Source: Dryocola boscaweniae
GTDB taxonomy: Bacteria; Pseudomonadota; Gammaproteobacteria; Enterobacterales; Enterobacteriaceae
Reading direction: 5' to 3'
Length of the DNA: 64,000 nt
Assembly (NCBI RefSeq): GCF_025215095.1
Contig: NZ_JALHAP010000066.1
Location: forward strand, 1-64,000
Below, piece after piece: positions 17,479 to 26,040 of the stretch. Below the pieces are notes generated by a model. It had not been told where the DNA came from, did no database searches, and worked only from the letters and a program-made list of their open reading frames with translations. Positions within the stretch are counted from its first letter, which is position 1. Each line of letters starts with the position of its first letter. The position numbers and the translations under genes were made by a program.

Positions 17479-18855
17479 ATGATCCAACAAAACATGGCGA
17501 TAGCCCAGCCTGGACAGCTGGCGGCTTGCGGTCCGACACAAAGGGACGGAACGTTAACGCTTCAGCAAATGATGTCCCGGCTTGAGCTTATCAGTACCTC
17601 CGGTGGTGAAAATGCCCAGCTTGCAAACCAAATGTTGGGATTGCTTAACCGTGGTGACCGCGTCTCACCAGCGCTACTCCAGTCGTTGGGGACGTTATTA
17701 CAGAGCAGCGACGGCGATACGCTGAACGCGGGTTTAAACAAGCTGCTGGCATCGCTCACTCAGGGAGGGCGCGACGCGAAGAGTGCAGTCAAAGCGCTGG
17801 GGAATTTACTGATCGGACAGATTGTTGAACCTTCCACACGGCCAGGCGGGAAGACGTCCTCGCTTCTGCGCCAGCTGAGCCGGGGTAATCTTAGTGCGCA
17901 GACCTCCCGGCAGCTCCAGCAGGCTCTGCAACAATTACGCGGCTCGGGTCTGCTGGTGAATCAGCATGATGTCAGTGAACAACTTCAGGAGGTTCTGCGC
18001 CAGGTACAGCAGGAGCTGGGCCAAGGTAAGGATGCTGCGATGGCAAAACCGTTGACTGAGTTTGCCGTGCGTCTGAATCAGCAGCTATCAGCTAACGCCG
18101 CTTTTCAGGAGAGCGCCTGCCACGTAGTGCACGAACGCCAGGGACAGGGACAGCAGCAAAACTCCGGGCAGCAGCAGGACAATGACGATGATCCGGTGGA
18201 ACAGATTGACGCTTCCAGGAAGAAAAAGGTCGAGTTTCCCTTTTATAAGGCTGGCTATTCGTCTGCTGGAGAGGTTAACGCCGGACGTCAGGCCACCGGT
18301 TTGCCCGGCATCACTATTTCAACGTCGAACTCGTCGGTAAGCTCAATACTCAATGGCGACAGCGTGTTCACTTACGGTCTGAGCGTGCTTTATCTGTTTA
18401 TGCAAATGCTTTCCGATCAGGCCAATTCGCAATACGCCGGTATGGAAAGTAATTCAACGATTTCCAGAGAGGCGCAAAGCTACGCCTCACAGGTGGATTC
18501 GGTACTAGCCGATGTTTCTGGCAGTGATAATAAAAACGCGACCGGCAAATTAAGTGAGGAAGTGATGAGTTATCTTGAGGATAACCACATGGAGATCGAT
18601 GGCGTCTGTGGCTATGGATCGGATGGGGTCTGGGCCTGGAATAAGGATCCGTCCAATGGCTTTAATAAAGGCGATCTCACGGCTATCAAAGGCGCGCTGG
18701 ATAACGTCGCTAACCGCGCCTCCGATTTTATTTCCACGGCCCAGCTGCAGCTGCAAAAGGTGATGCAGACCTACAACGTTTGTTCATCGCTGATTAACAG
18801 TATGCAGACCCTGTTGGCGGATATGAATAAGACCATCGCTCAGGGAATTCGTTGA
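17479..18855 (+). CDS. sseB: SseB/EspA-like translocon filament protein with long N-terminal extension
   Basis: The protein has 458 residues, more than twice the usual SseB (about 196). Residues about 295-458 carry the SseB/EspA pattern: a hydrophobic stretch YGLSVLYLFMQML and a terminal coiled coil (STAQLQLQKVMQ to LLADMN). This part should polymerise at the needle tip. Residues 1-210 are an added helical domain that resembles the N-terminus of the SseC-like protein (19331-21280), with matching blocks at about 28-55 and 129-175. A Gln/Asp-rich linker (220-240) separates the two parts. The start is ATG 17479, one codon after a TTG. It lies between its chaperone genes sseA and sscA. Confidence 0.75.
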   Translation: MIQQNMAIAQPGQLAACGPTQRDGTLTLQQMMSRLELISTSGGENAQLANQMLGLLNRGDRVSPALLQSLGTLLQSSDGDTLNAGLNKLLASLTQGGRDAKSAVKALGNLLIGQIVEPSTRPGGKTSSLLRQLSRGNLSAQTSRQLQQALQQLRGSGLLVNQHDVSEQLQEVLRQVQQELGQGKDAAMAKPLTEFAVRLNQQLSANAAFQESACHVVHERQGQGQQQNSGQQQDNDDDPVEQIDASRKKKVEFPFYKAGYSSAGEVNAGRQATGLPGITISTSNSSVSSILNGDSVFTYGLSVLYLFMQMLSDQANSQYAGMESNSTISREAQSYASQVDSVLADVSGSDNKNATGKLSEEVMSYLEDNHMEIDGVCGYGSDGVWAWNKDPSNGFNKGDLTAIKGALDNVANRASDFISTAQLQLQKVMQTYNVCSSLINSMQTLLADMNKTIAQGIR

Positions 18856-19334
18856 TGATCGCGCCGGATGATATCGGCCAGCTCAGGGCGTTTTTTGCCT
18901 CCGGCGGTGCGCTCTATATGCTCAATGATACCTCACGGGAAGAGATGGATACCCTCTGGCGCTACGCCTGTCAGCTCCTGCAGCAGGACGATGCCGCCGG
19001 GGCCCGCAATCTGTTACAGCTGCTGGTCTATAACGACGGCTGGAATAGCGACTTTCTGCTAACGCTGGGCGTTGCTTGCCAGCGAATGAAAGCTCATGAA
19101 GAGGCTTTGTTCTATCTGGCCCAGGCTGCACGGATTTTAGTTGTCGATCCGCGGCCGAGTTGGCTGATGGCACAAAGTGCTATGGCTATGGCTCGCTGGG
19201 ATAGCGTAAGCGAGCTTTTAACTTCGACTCTGACCCTTGCCGCAGAGCAGCCAGCGTATCGGGAGCTGGTCGCGACGGCCAGAAAGCAGCTTTTACGCTG
19301 TCAAAGGCAACTATCAGAAGGAGAAAATGGATGA
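18855..19334 (+). CDS. sscA: SscA-like class II translocator chaperone
   Basis: The 159-residue tetratricopeptide protein of the SycD/LcrH/IpgC family has TPR-like segments (LQQDDAAGARNLLQLLVY, LLTLGVACQRMKAHEEALFY, and LAQAARILVVDPRP). In SPI-2, SscA chaperones the pore protein SseC, encoded next. The ATG overlaps the preceding stop (TGATG), and its own stop overlaps the next ATG, so the cluster is translationally coupled. Confidence 0.9.
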   Translation: MIAPDDIGQLRAFFASGGALYMLNDTSREEMDTLWRYACQLLQQDDAAGARNLLQLLVYNDGWNSDFLLTLGVACQRMKAHEEALFYLAQAARILVVDPRPSWLMAQSAMAMARWDSVSELLTSTLTLAAEQPAYRELVATARKQLLRCQRQLSEGENG

Positions 19335-21280
19335 GTTATAACACGCTGAAACAAACTTCCGGGTCCCGGATGGCTGGTTCGTCGGGGGCCCAGACAATGG
19401 TGACCAGCGCTCAGGTGATGCAGTTTCTGGAGGATGTGGGCCCACAGGGTGGGCGCTGTGGCCTGATGGCACAAAATGTTTTACAACTCATGCAGCAGAC
19501 GCCCGCACTACATGGTGATCTGACCCGGCAGCTAACGCCACTGGTGCAAATGAACGCGCCGGGGGAGAGCCAGATCGCCCGCACGCTGGATGATATCAGC
19601 GTTCGCTATCAGCCACAGATAGCCGCGCTGCCGGCGCGCGCTGGTGGCGAGCGCCAACAGGCGGGGCAGCGGTTGGCTGAGACACTGACTAATTTATCCG
19701 CTGCGCGTACCCCGCAAGGCATACAGCTGCTTTCCCGGCTACGTCAGGGAGACATCTCTTCCGGTTTGCTAAAGCAGCTTGAAGGTCTGTTGTATCACGC
19801 GGCTACGGCAGGACATAGCCTCTCTCAGCCTGCGCTAAAAGAGGCGCTGAGTCGTCTGCAGCGCGCAGTCCCGGAATCGAAAGCGGAGTTGAGCAAGCTG
19901 AGTAAACAGCTGGATAATCCCAATGAAGCGAAGATGGGAGAGATGCACAGCCGTGAGAAGACCGCGGTGCAGAAATCAGTTGATACCTCAGAACAGTGGT
20001 TCGTCGATACCGGGGAGCAAAAAGCCCCGCTCGGTGAACGGCATCAGCGCGGGCGAGAAGAAGAGTCTGGCGCTGGCGGTCAGGCATGGAACGATGATGA
20101 AGAGTCAGAGACATTATGTATTGGCTCATTCTCCCCTGTGCCTGGCGTTATCAATGAGGCAATGCGGCCATATAGCGATGTTACAGCCCGAGAAGCGAAG
20201 AGTCAGCCGGTGATAAATTCAACGCCGACAGCGCTGCATGCTGAGGATGTTAGCGCCCGGACGTTAAGTATGGTGCTGCCCCCGGCTGCGGCCACTGTCA
20301 GTCCACAACAAGCCCAATATAGCGTGCAGCACATTCTGAAGGATAACCACATCACGCTAAGCAGCCTGGTTTCAGGGTCGCTGGATAATATGTTGCTGCA
20401 GGCTGCGACGCTTGGGCTTAAGACCTTCAGCAACAGCGCAGAGGCGTTAAGCAAAAGCATCAAGATTAATGGCGATGCGCAGGAAGCGTTGATGGACAGA
20501 AAAATCGCCGACTACCGTGAGCAGTTGGCCAAAGCGCAGGAACAGGCGGAAAAGGCGAAAAAAGGCGGTATTCTCGGCAAAATTTTTAATCCGATCATGA
20601 CGGTTATCAGCGCAATTATTAAACCCGTGATGAATCTGCTTGAGAAGATCCCCGGCGTGAAAAGCGCCATGGATTTTATTACCAAAAACCTGAGTGAAAT
20701 AGCTTTCCCGCTGGCGGTAGTGACCGCTATTTTTTGCCCCATGTCATTACCTATGACCCTTGGGCTGTTGGCGGTAACGGCGACCACGGCGGGTTTCTCC
20801 ATCGCGGAGAAGGTGATGGGGGATAAGGCTCCGTCCTGGCTAAAAATAACGGATCGGGTGGGGGATATGGTTTCAGGTGCCGCCATGGCGGTGTGTACTG
20901 GCGTGATGGCGGGCGGACTTTTGCGCGTCAGCGGAATTGCCGGTCGAGTTTCCGGCTGGTTGAGTGATAGCGCACTAAAAGCCCTTGAGAAGGCGGATTT
21001 TATGACACGCATGCTGACGGCGATAACCGATACGGGGAATGGGGTCGCTCAGGCGGTATTGGGTGTTCAACAGGCTAATTTGCAAGGCGAAATTGGAGTG
21101 ATAGATGCCCGGCTCGGTTGGAACGATGCGCAGGCACGTTGGCTGATATCGGCCCAGGAATACACCGTTGATCGGGTGCAGCGTGAAATATCCCGCTCGG
21201 CTACGGTGGTGGAAAGCGCCAGCAAAATGTTGAGCGAGACGGCGACGTTGCGTGCGCGTATTGCTGGTTCATTAATTTGA
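19331..21280 (+). CDS. sseC: SseC-like translocon pore protein (SctE) with N-terminal extension
   Basis: The 649-residue protein is considerably longer than SseC (484). The C-terminal two thirds has the SseC/YopB/EspD pattern: a coiled coil (about 400-420), a membrane-interacting hydrophobic region (SEIAFPLAVVTAIFCPM to LGLLAVTATTAGFSIA) and a second one around GAAMAVCTGVMAGGLL. These form the host-membrane pore with SseD. Residues 1-190 form an extension with blocks (SAQVMQFLE, LLSRLRQGDISS, QPALKEALSRL) similar in content and position to the extension of the SseB-like protein. Confidence 0.85.
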   Translation: MSYNTLKQTSGSRMAGSSGAQTMVTSAQVMQFLEDVGPQGGRCGLMAQNVLQLMQQTPALHGDLTRQLTPLVQMNAPGESQIARTLDDISVRYQPQIAALPARAGGERQQAGQRLAETLTNLSAARTPQGIQLLSRLRQGDISSGLLKQLEGLLYHAATAGHSLSQPALKEALSRLQRAVPESKAELSKLSKQLDNPNEAKMGEMHSREKTAVQKSVDTSEQWFVDTGEQKAPLGERHQRGREEESGAGGQAWNDDEESETLCIGSFSPVPGVINEAMRPYSDVTAREAKSQPVINSTPTALHAEDVSARTLSMVLPPAAATVSPQQAQYSVQHILKDNHITLSSLVSGSLDNMLLQAATLGLKTFSNSAEALSKSIKINGDAQEALMDRKIADYREQLAKAQEQAEKAKKGGILGKIFNPIMTVISAIIKPVMNLLEKIPGVKSAMDFITKNLSEIAFPLAVVTAIFCPMSLPMTLGLLAVTATTAGFSIAEKVMGDKAPSWLKITDRVGDMVSGAAMAVCTGVMAGGLLRVSGIAGRVSGWLSDSALKALEKADFMTRMLTAITDTGNGVAQAVLGVQQANLQGEIGVIDARLGWNDAQARWLISAQEYTVDRVQREISRSATVVESASKMLSETATLRARIAGSLI

Positions 21281-21297
21281 CTATAAAGGAGTTCATT

Positions 21298-21909
21298 ATG
21301 ACTGTTATCACCTCACCTTCCTCTTCGGCTACCGCTTCCGCAGCGTCCGCATCCGTCGGTACCACTACAGTCGGTTCCGCTTTACCGACACAAACAGGAG
21401 ATGATGTCGATATGAGCAATCTGATTGTCCTGTTGCAAAAAACCAATCAGGCGTTGCGTGACACCCTTCAGAAGCGCTCGGTATCACAAATGCAAAACAG
21501 TTACCAAATGGCCGTTAAATCGGTGGAGAACAAGCAGCAGGCTGCGAGTGAAACAAAAGAGGCCACGCTAATAAACAGTCTTGCGGGTGGTCTGGGAGGG
21601 TTTGTGGGCGGTGGCCTTGGCTTAGGGGGACTAAAAGGCGGCAACTGGGACATTGTTGGGAAGGCCGGAGTAGCTGCAGTGCCTGCGTTAGGGACCGCAA
21701 TCGGCAATCTGGTCTCAATGGGTAACACTCAGGCAGCCAGTAGGCTACAAATAGGTGCTGATTATATTAATGACAGTAAAAATATCTACGATAAACAAAG
21801 TGATGTCGATGGGAATAATATGCGGATGTTTTCCCAAAAGATAACAGATACGACTCGTAGTCTGACCGACCTTTATGGTGCGATGCTAAATGCAGCCAGC
21901 TGGAAATAA
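21298..21909 (+). CDS. sseD: SseD-like translocon protein (SctB)
   Basis: The 203-residue protein has a Ser/Thr/Ala-rich N-terminus, a central Gly-rich hydrophobic segment (LAGGLGGFVGGGLGLGGLKG) and C-terminal helices, matching SseD/EspB/YopD-type minor translocators (SseD 195 residues). ATG 21298 is chosen because AAAGGAG lies 7 nt upstream. The longer reading from 21277 has no such site. It would pair with the SseC-like protein to form the translocation pore. Confidence 0.85.
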   Translation: MTVITSPSSSATASAASASVGTTTVGSALPTQTGDDVDMSNLIVLLQKTNQALRDTLQKRSVSQMQNSYQMAVKSVENKQQAASETKEATLINSLAGGLGGFVGGGLGLGGLKGGNWDIVGKAGVAAVPALGTAIGNLVSMGNTQAASRLQIGADYINDSKNIYDKQSDVDGNNMRMFSQKITDTTRSLTDLYGAMLNAASWK

Positions 21910-22315
21910 CCATGCAGCGCTTGAGCAGGGTGCCGTTTTTCATTATCTGAGCCGCCAGGGATATGTTCAGTCGCCGGCGTTTTTTCAGCAGACGGGCTAT
22001 CGCCTGGGATGGGAGTTTAGCACTCAGCTTTACACCATGAGCTGGCGACAGCAGGATAACTGTCTGTTGGTATGCCATATTCAGGCGTTGCCTGGCCGCC
22101 AGGGGCTGGAAAGTGCGGTCACGGCCCTTATTCGCCTGTGGCGAGAGCTTCTGGCCAGGGTGAGCGAGATCGATGAAATTCGCGGTATGATTGGACGCTA
22201 CGGCTCTCCTGAGGCGCGGCGGCGACGTAATAAAATGCAGACGCTGTTACTGCGTCATGGTGGTGTGTTACTGGAAAACAACCACGAGGATAGCTGGCTG
22301 GTATTTCGTCGCTAA
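21890..22315 (+). CDS. sseE: SseE-like protein
   Basis: The 141-residue soluble protein overlaps the end of sseD by 20 bp. Size, place and a C-terminal pattern (RRRRNKMQTLLLRHGGVLLE, then W-x-VFRR) resemble SPI-2 SseE (137 residues, ending near a basic RRKLLRIL segment and a W). Its function in SPI-2 is poorly known, and a chaperone-like role is usually assumed. Confidence 0.65.
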   Translation: MQPAGNNHAALEQGAVFHYLSRQGYVQSPAFFQQTGYRLGWEFSTQLYTMSWRQQDNCLLVCHIQALPGRQGLESAVTALIRLWRELLARVSEIDEIRGMIGRYGSPEARRRRNKMQTLLLRHGGVLLENNHEDSWLVFRR

Positions 22316-22402
22316 GGTTCTGATAGACAGGCGCAGTATCTGCGCCTGAAGTAATAAAAACGGATTAACCGAATATTATTCTCGCTGTGGGAAGGTGTTT
22401 TT

Positions 22403-23116
22403 ATGGCCGCTCTACATTTTATTCTTTTCAAAGAAATGAATTTCTTACGTCTTAATAACGAGAATGTTCGCGTCGATGCTAATACTCTGGTGGTTATATC
22501 CGGATGCTATGAAATCCTTATGCCAGAGGAACGTATTGAGCTGTCCTGTAATCAGCACCAGCTACTTTCTGTTTGTGAGCATATTATCGGCTATACGGGA
22601 CAAGGCAAAGCGACGGGCGATGCTGGGGTGATGCATATGGTGGATTTTACCGAATCTGCACAGCAGACCCTCTCTTTTTTTATACATGCCGACCGTAATC
22701 AGGTGATTCCTTACCTTATTTATTATTGTCTGGCGTGTGACTGGCAATATTTCTGTCACATGTTTTCTTCCTTACTCGCTCAGGGAGGAGAGCTGATTGA
22801 TTTTATGTGTGAATATGCATTTAACCCATGGCCCGTGGAACGCTATGCCGCGATGCTTGGGCTACATACCCGCAAATTTAATTATCTGTTCAAAGAAAGC
22901 TATGGCGTGACGCCCAAATGCTGGCTGCGTGAGAGAAGACTGACCCGGGCCCGCATGTTATTGGAACAGTCATCGCTGGCGGTGGCGGACATTGCTGAAC
23001 AGAGCGGCTTCAGTAATCACGCCTATTTTTCTGAATCCTTTCGCAAATATTTTTCCTGTTCTCCCTCCAGATGGCGGGAAAAATATTTATTAAATATTTC
23101 CGGTGATAAGGAGTAA
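22403..23116 (+). CDS. AraC-family transcriptional regulator within the T3SS cluster
   Basis: The 237-residue protein has a C-terminal AraC/XylS DNA-binding domain (about 145-232). The first helix-turn-helix is in VERYAAMLGLHTRKFNYLFKE and the second in VADIAEQSGFSNHAYFSESF, followed by the family's F-x-x-x-P motif region (YFSCSPSRWR). The N-terminal half is not a recognisable sugar-binding cupin. Similar regulators embedded in secretion islands (InvF, MxiE, VirF/ExsA, Edwardsiella EsrC) work with a chaperone or a two-component system to activate effector genes. The chaperone SscA is an obvious candidate partner. It occupies the place of sscB-sseF-sseG in SPI-2. Confidence 0.85.
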   Translation: MAALHFILFKEMNFLRLNNENVRVDANTLVVISGCYEILMPEERIELSCNQHQLLSVCEHIIGYTGQGKATGDAGVMHMVDFTESAQQTLSFFIHADRNQVIPYLIYYCLACDWQYFCHMFSSLLAQGGELIDFMCEYAFNPWPVERYAAMLGLHTRKFNYLFKESYGVTPKCWLRERRLTRARMLLEQSSLAVADIAEQSGFSNHAYFSESFRKYFSCSPSRWREKYLLNISGDKE

Positions 23117-23121
23117 TACCC

Positions 23122-23337
23122 ATGAATCTGCAATCAACTATAACGCAGCTTTCCCAGCAGGCGACGACAGCTTCACAGGGGCTGGAAGATATTCTTGGCG
23201 CGGTTGATATTAACGATCCGTCCGCCATGTTGCAGGTCCAGTTCGCTCTTCAGCAGTATTCATCAATGGTCAATTATCAAAGTAGCCTGGTCAAAACGGT
23301 ACGTGACCTGGTGAGCGGCATTATCAGCAAAATATGA
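23122..23337 (+). CDS. sctF: T3SS needle protein SctF (SsaG-like)
   Basis: The 71-residue protein is the same length as SsaG, with the typical NDPSAMLQVQFALQQYSSMVNYQSSLVK region (quoted in parts: AMLQVQFALQQYS, NYQSSLVKT) and a hydrophobic C-terminus ending ISKI. It polymerises into the needle. AAGGAG precedes the ATG, and the gene starts 5 bp after the AraC gene. Confidence 0.95.
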   Translation: MNLQSTITQLSQQATTASQGLEDILGAVDINDPSAMLQVQFALQQYSSMVNYQSSLVKTVRDLVSGIISKI

Positions 23338-23582
23338 TCCTGTCCCGTTCTTTGCGTCGTCTGCTGGTCATGAGCGCGCTGGCGGCGGCGAATCATCGGC
23401 TTGTGCATCAGGCCCGAGAAATACAGGATGCCTTCCCTCTTCTGATTGAGGATGCGCATTTGCGCCAGCAGTGTCATGCGGCAATGCTGGCGCTACTTGA
23501 CAACGCCAACCTGACGTCAGCCAGCTATAGCCCGATGTCTGAGGTGGCTCGCGCGCTTACGGAAAGTGGGGTCGGGCAGTAA
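23334..23582 (+). CDS. ssaH: SsaH-like small T3SS protein
   Basis: The 82-residue helical protein overlaps the stop of the needle gene by 4 bp. Length and position match SsaH (75 residues), thought to be a needle-subunit co-chaperone of the YscG/EscG kind. The sequence itself is weakly conserved, so the assignment is largely positional. Confidence 0.7.
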   Translation: MILSRSLRRLLVMSALAAANHRLVHQAREIQDAFPLLIEDAHLRQQCHAAMLALLDNANLTSASYSPMSEVARALTESGVGQ

Positions 23583-23608
23583 ATTAATTTATGTTAGCAG
23601 GAGACAGT

Positions 23609-23953
23609 ATGACGGTTTCAGCCATTCAGGCAATTCAGCTTTCTGGCAGCAACGTGGACGGGACTTTTTCTCAGGGGAAAGTCGCCAGCGCGCAGGATAT
23701 CGAGATGTTTACCCAGCGCCTGCTGGCGGGGAGCGCCTCTTCTCCTGAACAGAATGCGTTAACCCAGATCCAGCAGGCACAAAAGAGCCTGATGTCCGGC
23801 ATTCGCGATGTGCCTTCAGCGACGCAGATGAATCCTGAGCAGGCGCTTGCTACCCAGACGCGGCTGGCTGGCAGCGTTATCGGCGTTGACATGGTGGCCA
23901 AAGTAGCGGGCTCTTTTTCGCAGGCGGTGAATAAGCTGGTGACGATGCAATGA
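23609..23953 (+). CDS. sctI: T3SS inner rod protein SctI (SsaI-like)
   Basis: The 114-residue protein starts at ATG 23609, supported by AGGAG 5 nt upstream. An ATG at 23591 in frame lacks such a site. The C-terminal segment (QTRLAGSVIGVDMVAKVAGSFSQAVNKLV, parts) is the rod/needle-type helix. SsaI is shorter (82). It forms the inner rod anchoring the needle in the export gate. Confidence 0.85.
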   Translation: MTVSAIQAIQLSGSNVDGTFSQGKVASAQDIEMFTQRLLAGSASSPEQNALTQIQQAQKSLMSGIRDVPSATQMNPEQALATQTRLAGSVIGVDMVAKVAGSFSQAVNKLVTMQ

Positions 23954-24792
23954 AGTGGCGCTATCGCACGGTTGTGCTGGCAATGGTTATGCTGCTGAGC
24001 GGCTGTAAGGTCGATTTGTATAGCGGTCTGTCTGAAGTAGACGCCAACCAGATGCTGTCCCTGTTGGTCAGCAGTCAGATCGATGCGGTTAAGGTGGTGG
24101 ATAAATCTGGCGGACTGCTCCTGCGGGTGGAGAAGAAGGATTTTGTCAGCGCGGTAGAGATTCTGCGTCAAAACGGATTTCCCCGTCATACCTGGCGGTC
24201 GGTTGACGATCTCTTTCCCTCCGGACAGTTGGTGACTTCACCCGTTCAGGAGCAGGCCAAAATCCGCTTCCTGCGTGAGCAGAGTCTGGAGCGCATGTTG
24301 GGCAATATTGAAGGGGTCATTGATGTGAATGTTGTGATTGCGGGCGCATCGGCTGAGGAAGAAAGGGAGAGCAGCGCGGGGCAGGCGTCGGCATCTGTGC
24401 TGGTTAAATATTCCCCTGAGGTAAATCTGAAGGCGTTTTCTGCACAGCTAAAAAATCTGATAAGGAACGGGCTGCCCGGGGTTAATCCGGAAAATATCTC
24501 TCTTATTATGCAGCCTGTTAATTATCGGGTTGCTTCACCAGGTGTCTTTGCCTCCGCTTCGCTGCCGGACAGCAAAGCTACGCAGGCCAATTCTGCATCA
24601 GCTGCCGCTGGTGCTTCTGAAAATGGCGAGGTCAGAACGTCGGGCAATCGTTCTCTTACGCAAAAGGTGAAGCAGATAGCCTTATCTGCCTGGAGCCTGC
24701 TGGCTTTCTGGCTGGTGGGCTGTGCGGTGGTGGTCTGGCATGGCTTACACAGGCACAGAAAGGGAAAAGAGAAGCATGGCAGCGGCGAGTGA
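23950..24792 (+). CDS. sctJ: T3SS inner-membrane ring lipoprotein SctJ (SsaJ-like)
   Basis: The 280-residue protein has a lipoprotein signal (LLSGC, Cys19), the YscJ/FliF ring-building domain (LSEVDANQMLSLL, NVVIAGA, and SASVLVKYSPEV) and a C-terminal membrane helix near 248-268. The Ala/Ser-rich linker before the helix makes it somewhat longer than SsaJ (249). The start overlaps the rod gene stop by 4 bp. Confidence 0.95.
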   Translation: MKWRYRTVVLAMVMLLSGCKVDLYSGLSEVDANQMLSLLVSSQIDAVKVVDKSGGLLLRVEKKDFVSAVEILRQNGFPRHTWRSVDDLFPSGQLVTSPVQEQAKIRFLREQSLERMLGNIEGVIDVNVVIAGASAEEERESSAGQASASVLVKYSPEVNLKAFSAQLKNLIRNGLPGVNPENISLIMQPVNYRVASPGVFASASLPDSKATQANSASAAAGASENGEVRTSGNRSLTQKVKQIALSAWSLLAFWLVGCAVVVWHGLHRHRKGKEKHGSGE

Positions 24793-25375
24793 AACTGTCC
24801 TGCGGGTTTTTCAGCTATGGTGGCAACCCGGGGAGCAGATGCATGGTGACTGGTGGCAACGTTTAGAGCTCTATGGCTGGCAGGCGAAATATACGCAGCT
24901 TTCCCTGGGCGCCAGGCGTGAGTTGGATCGCCTGATTTGTCAGCGGCGAGCCTTCCCGAAGCCGATGGATAGCGCAGAATTTGCTGAGCTATCACCGCTG
25001 CAACAGGCGTTACTGCGGGCCGGTCAGCGTATGCCGATGCTGCTATTGGCCATGGGGCTGTTATTACTGGACTGTCCTGACTATTTGCTGTGGCGCCCCT
25101 ACCGGGAAACATTGTCCTGCTGGTTGAGTGAGGCGCAGTTAGAGCAGTTACAGGTACTGTGGCGCAACGGCCAGCTTTCGCCACAGCTACCGCCTGAGCT
25201 GCTGGTACATGAGGCGCAGATGAGCGCTCAGGCCGCACTCGATCGGCTGCTGTGGGCCGATCCTGTCTGGCAGGCAGTACGCTATACCCTGCCCGCAACC
25301 GATGCCCGGCAGGGATCCGCAAGGGCCGTAACGGCAGGAGAACATCTGTTTATACGACTGGAGCATTTTTTATGA
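24776..25375 (+). CDS. sctK: SctK-like sorting platform protein
   Basis: The 199-residue Trp- and Leu-rich protein lies between sctJ and sctL, where YscK/OrgA/MxiK-type proteins are encoded (STM1410 in SPI-2). The LLLAMGLLLLDCPDYLLWRPY segment fits the family's conserved hydrophobic core. SctK links the SctQ pods to the cytoplasmic face of the ring. ATG 24776 has AAAGAGAAG upstream and overlaps sctJ by 17 bp. Confidence 0.65.
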   Translation: MAAASETVLRVFQLWWQPGEQMHGDWWQRLELYGWQAKYTQLSLGARRELDRLICQRRAFPKPMDSAEFAELSPLQQALLRAGQRMPMLLLAMGLLLLDCPDYLLWRPYRETLSCWLSEAQLEQLQVLWRNGQLSPQLPPELLVHEAQMSAQAALDRLLWADPVWQAVRYTLPATDARQGSARAVTAGEHLFIRLEHFL

Positions 25376-26040
25376 ATCTACCCTTTTCGGTCCCTGTGAT
25401 TTTCGTAGATAGCGAATGGCGCGGCTGTACGGTTATTCCGGCCGCAGAGCTTAGTCGTATCCTTGAAGCGGAAGATATTATCCACCGTGGCCGGTGCCTG
25501 GCCGCAGAATATTTGCAAACTGCACGTCGCCAGCGTCAGCGATGGCGAGCGAAGAATCGTCGCCATCTGCTACAGCGTCAGCGGGCACAGCGGCGCCATT
25601 ATGCGAAATGCTTTCAGCAAGCCAGGGAGAAGGGGGCCGCCGCCGCAATCGGCTGGATGGTGGAACAACATGGCTGGCAGCAACAGGTCTATCGCCACCT
25701 GACGCAGCAGATTGTACAGCAGCTTGCGCTGCGGCTGATGCAGATGAGCGCCAGTTTTCCCTGGGAACAACTGCTGGAGGCTGAGGTGATGGATTTGTAC
25801 CGGGAATTTCAGCACGAGCCAGCCTTGACGCTACGGGTATCGCCGCGCATGCGGGAAAACTTACCTGAGACGTTAAAAACGCTGCCTGTCAGTATTGAGA
25901 GTAGCCCCGATCTTTCTGAGGGAAGCGCGTTGCTGGAAAACCATCTGATGCGTATTGAACTAAAGCTGCCGCATCAGCTGGAAATGGTGTGCAACGCGCT
26001 GAATGCATTAACCTGGGAGCAGTTAAATGAGCCAGATTGA
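25372..26040 (+). CDS. sctL: T3SS ATPase stator SctL (SsaK-like)
   Basis: The 222-residue protein has the FliH/YscL layout: an N-terminal region, a long Gln/Arg-rich helical central part (QTARRQRQRWRAKNRRHLL) and a compact C-terminal domain. SsaK is 224 residues. It connects the SctN ATPase to SctQ. ATG 25372 overlaps the sctK stop by 4 bp. Confidence 0.85.
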   Translation: MNLPFSVPVIFVDSEWRGCTVIPAAELSRILEAEDIIHRGRCLAAEYLQTARRQRQRWRAKNRRHLLQRQRAQRRHYAKCFQQAREKGAAAAIGWMVEQHGWQQQVYRHLTQQIVQQLALRLMQMSASFPWEQLLEAEVMDLYREFQHEPALTLRVSPRMRENLPETLKTLPVSIESSPDLSEGSALLENHLMRIELKLPHQLEMVCNALNALTWEQLNEPD

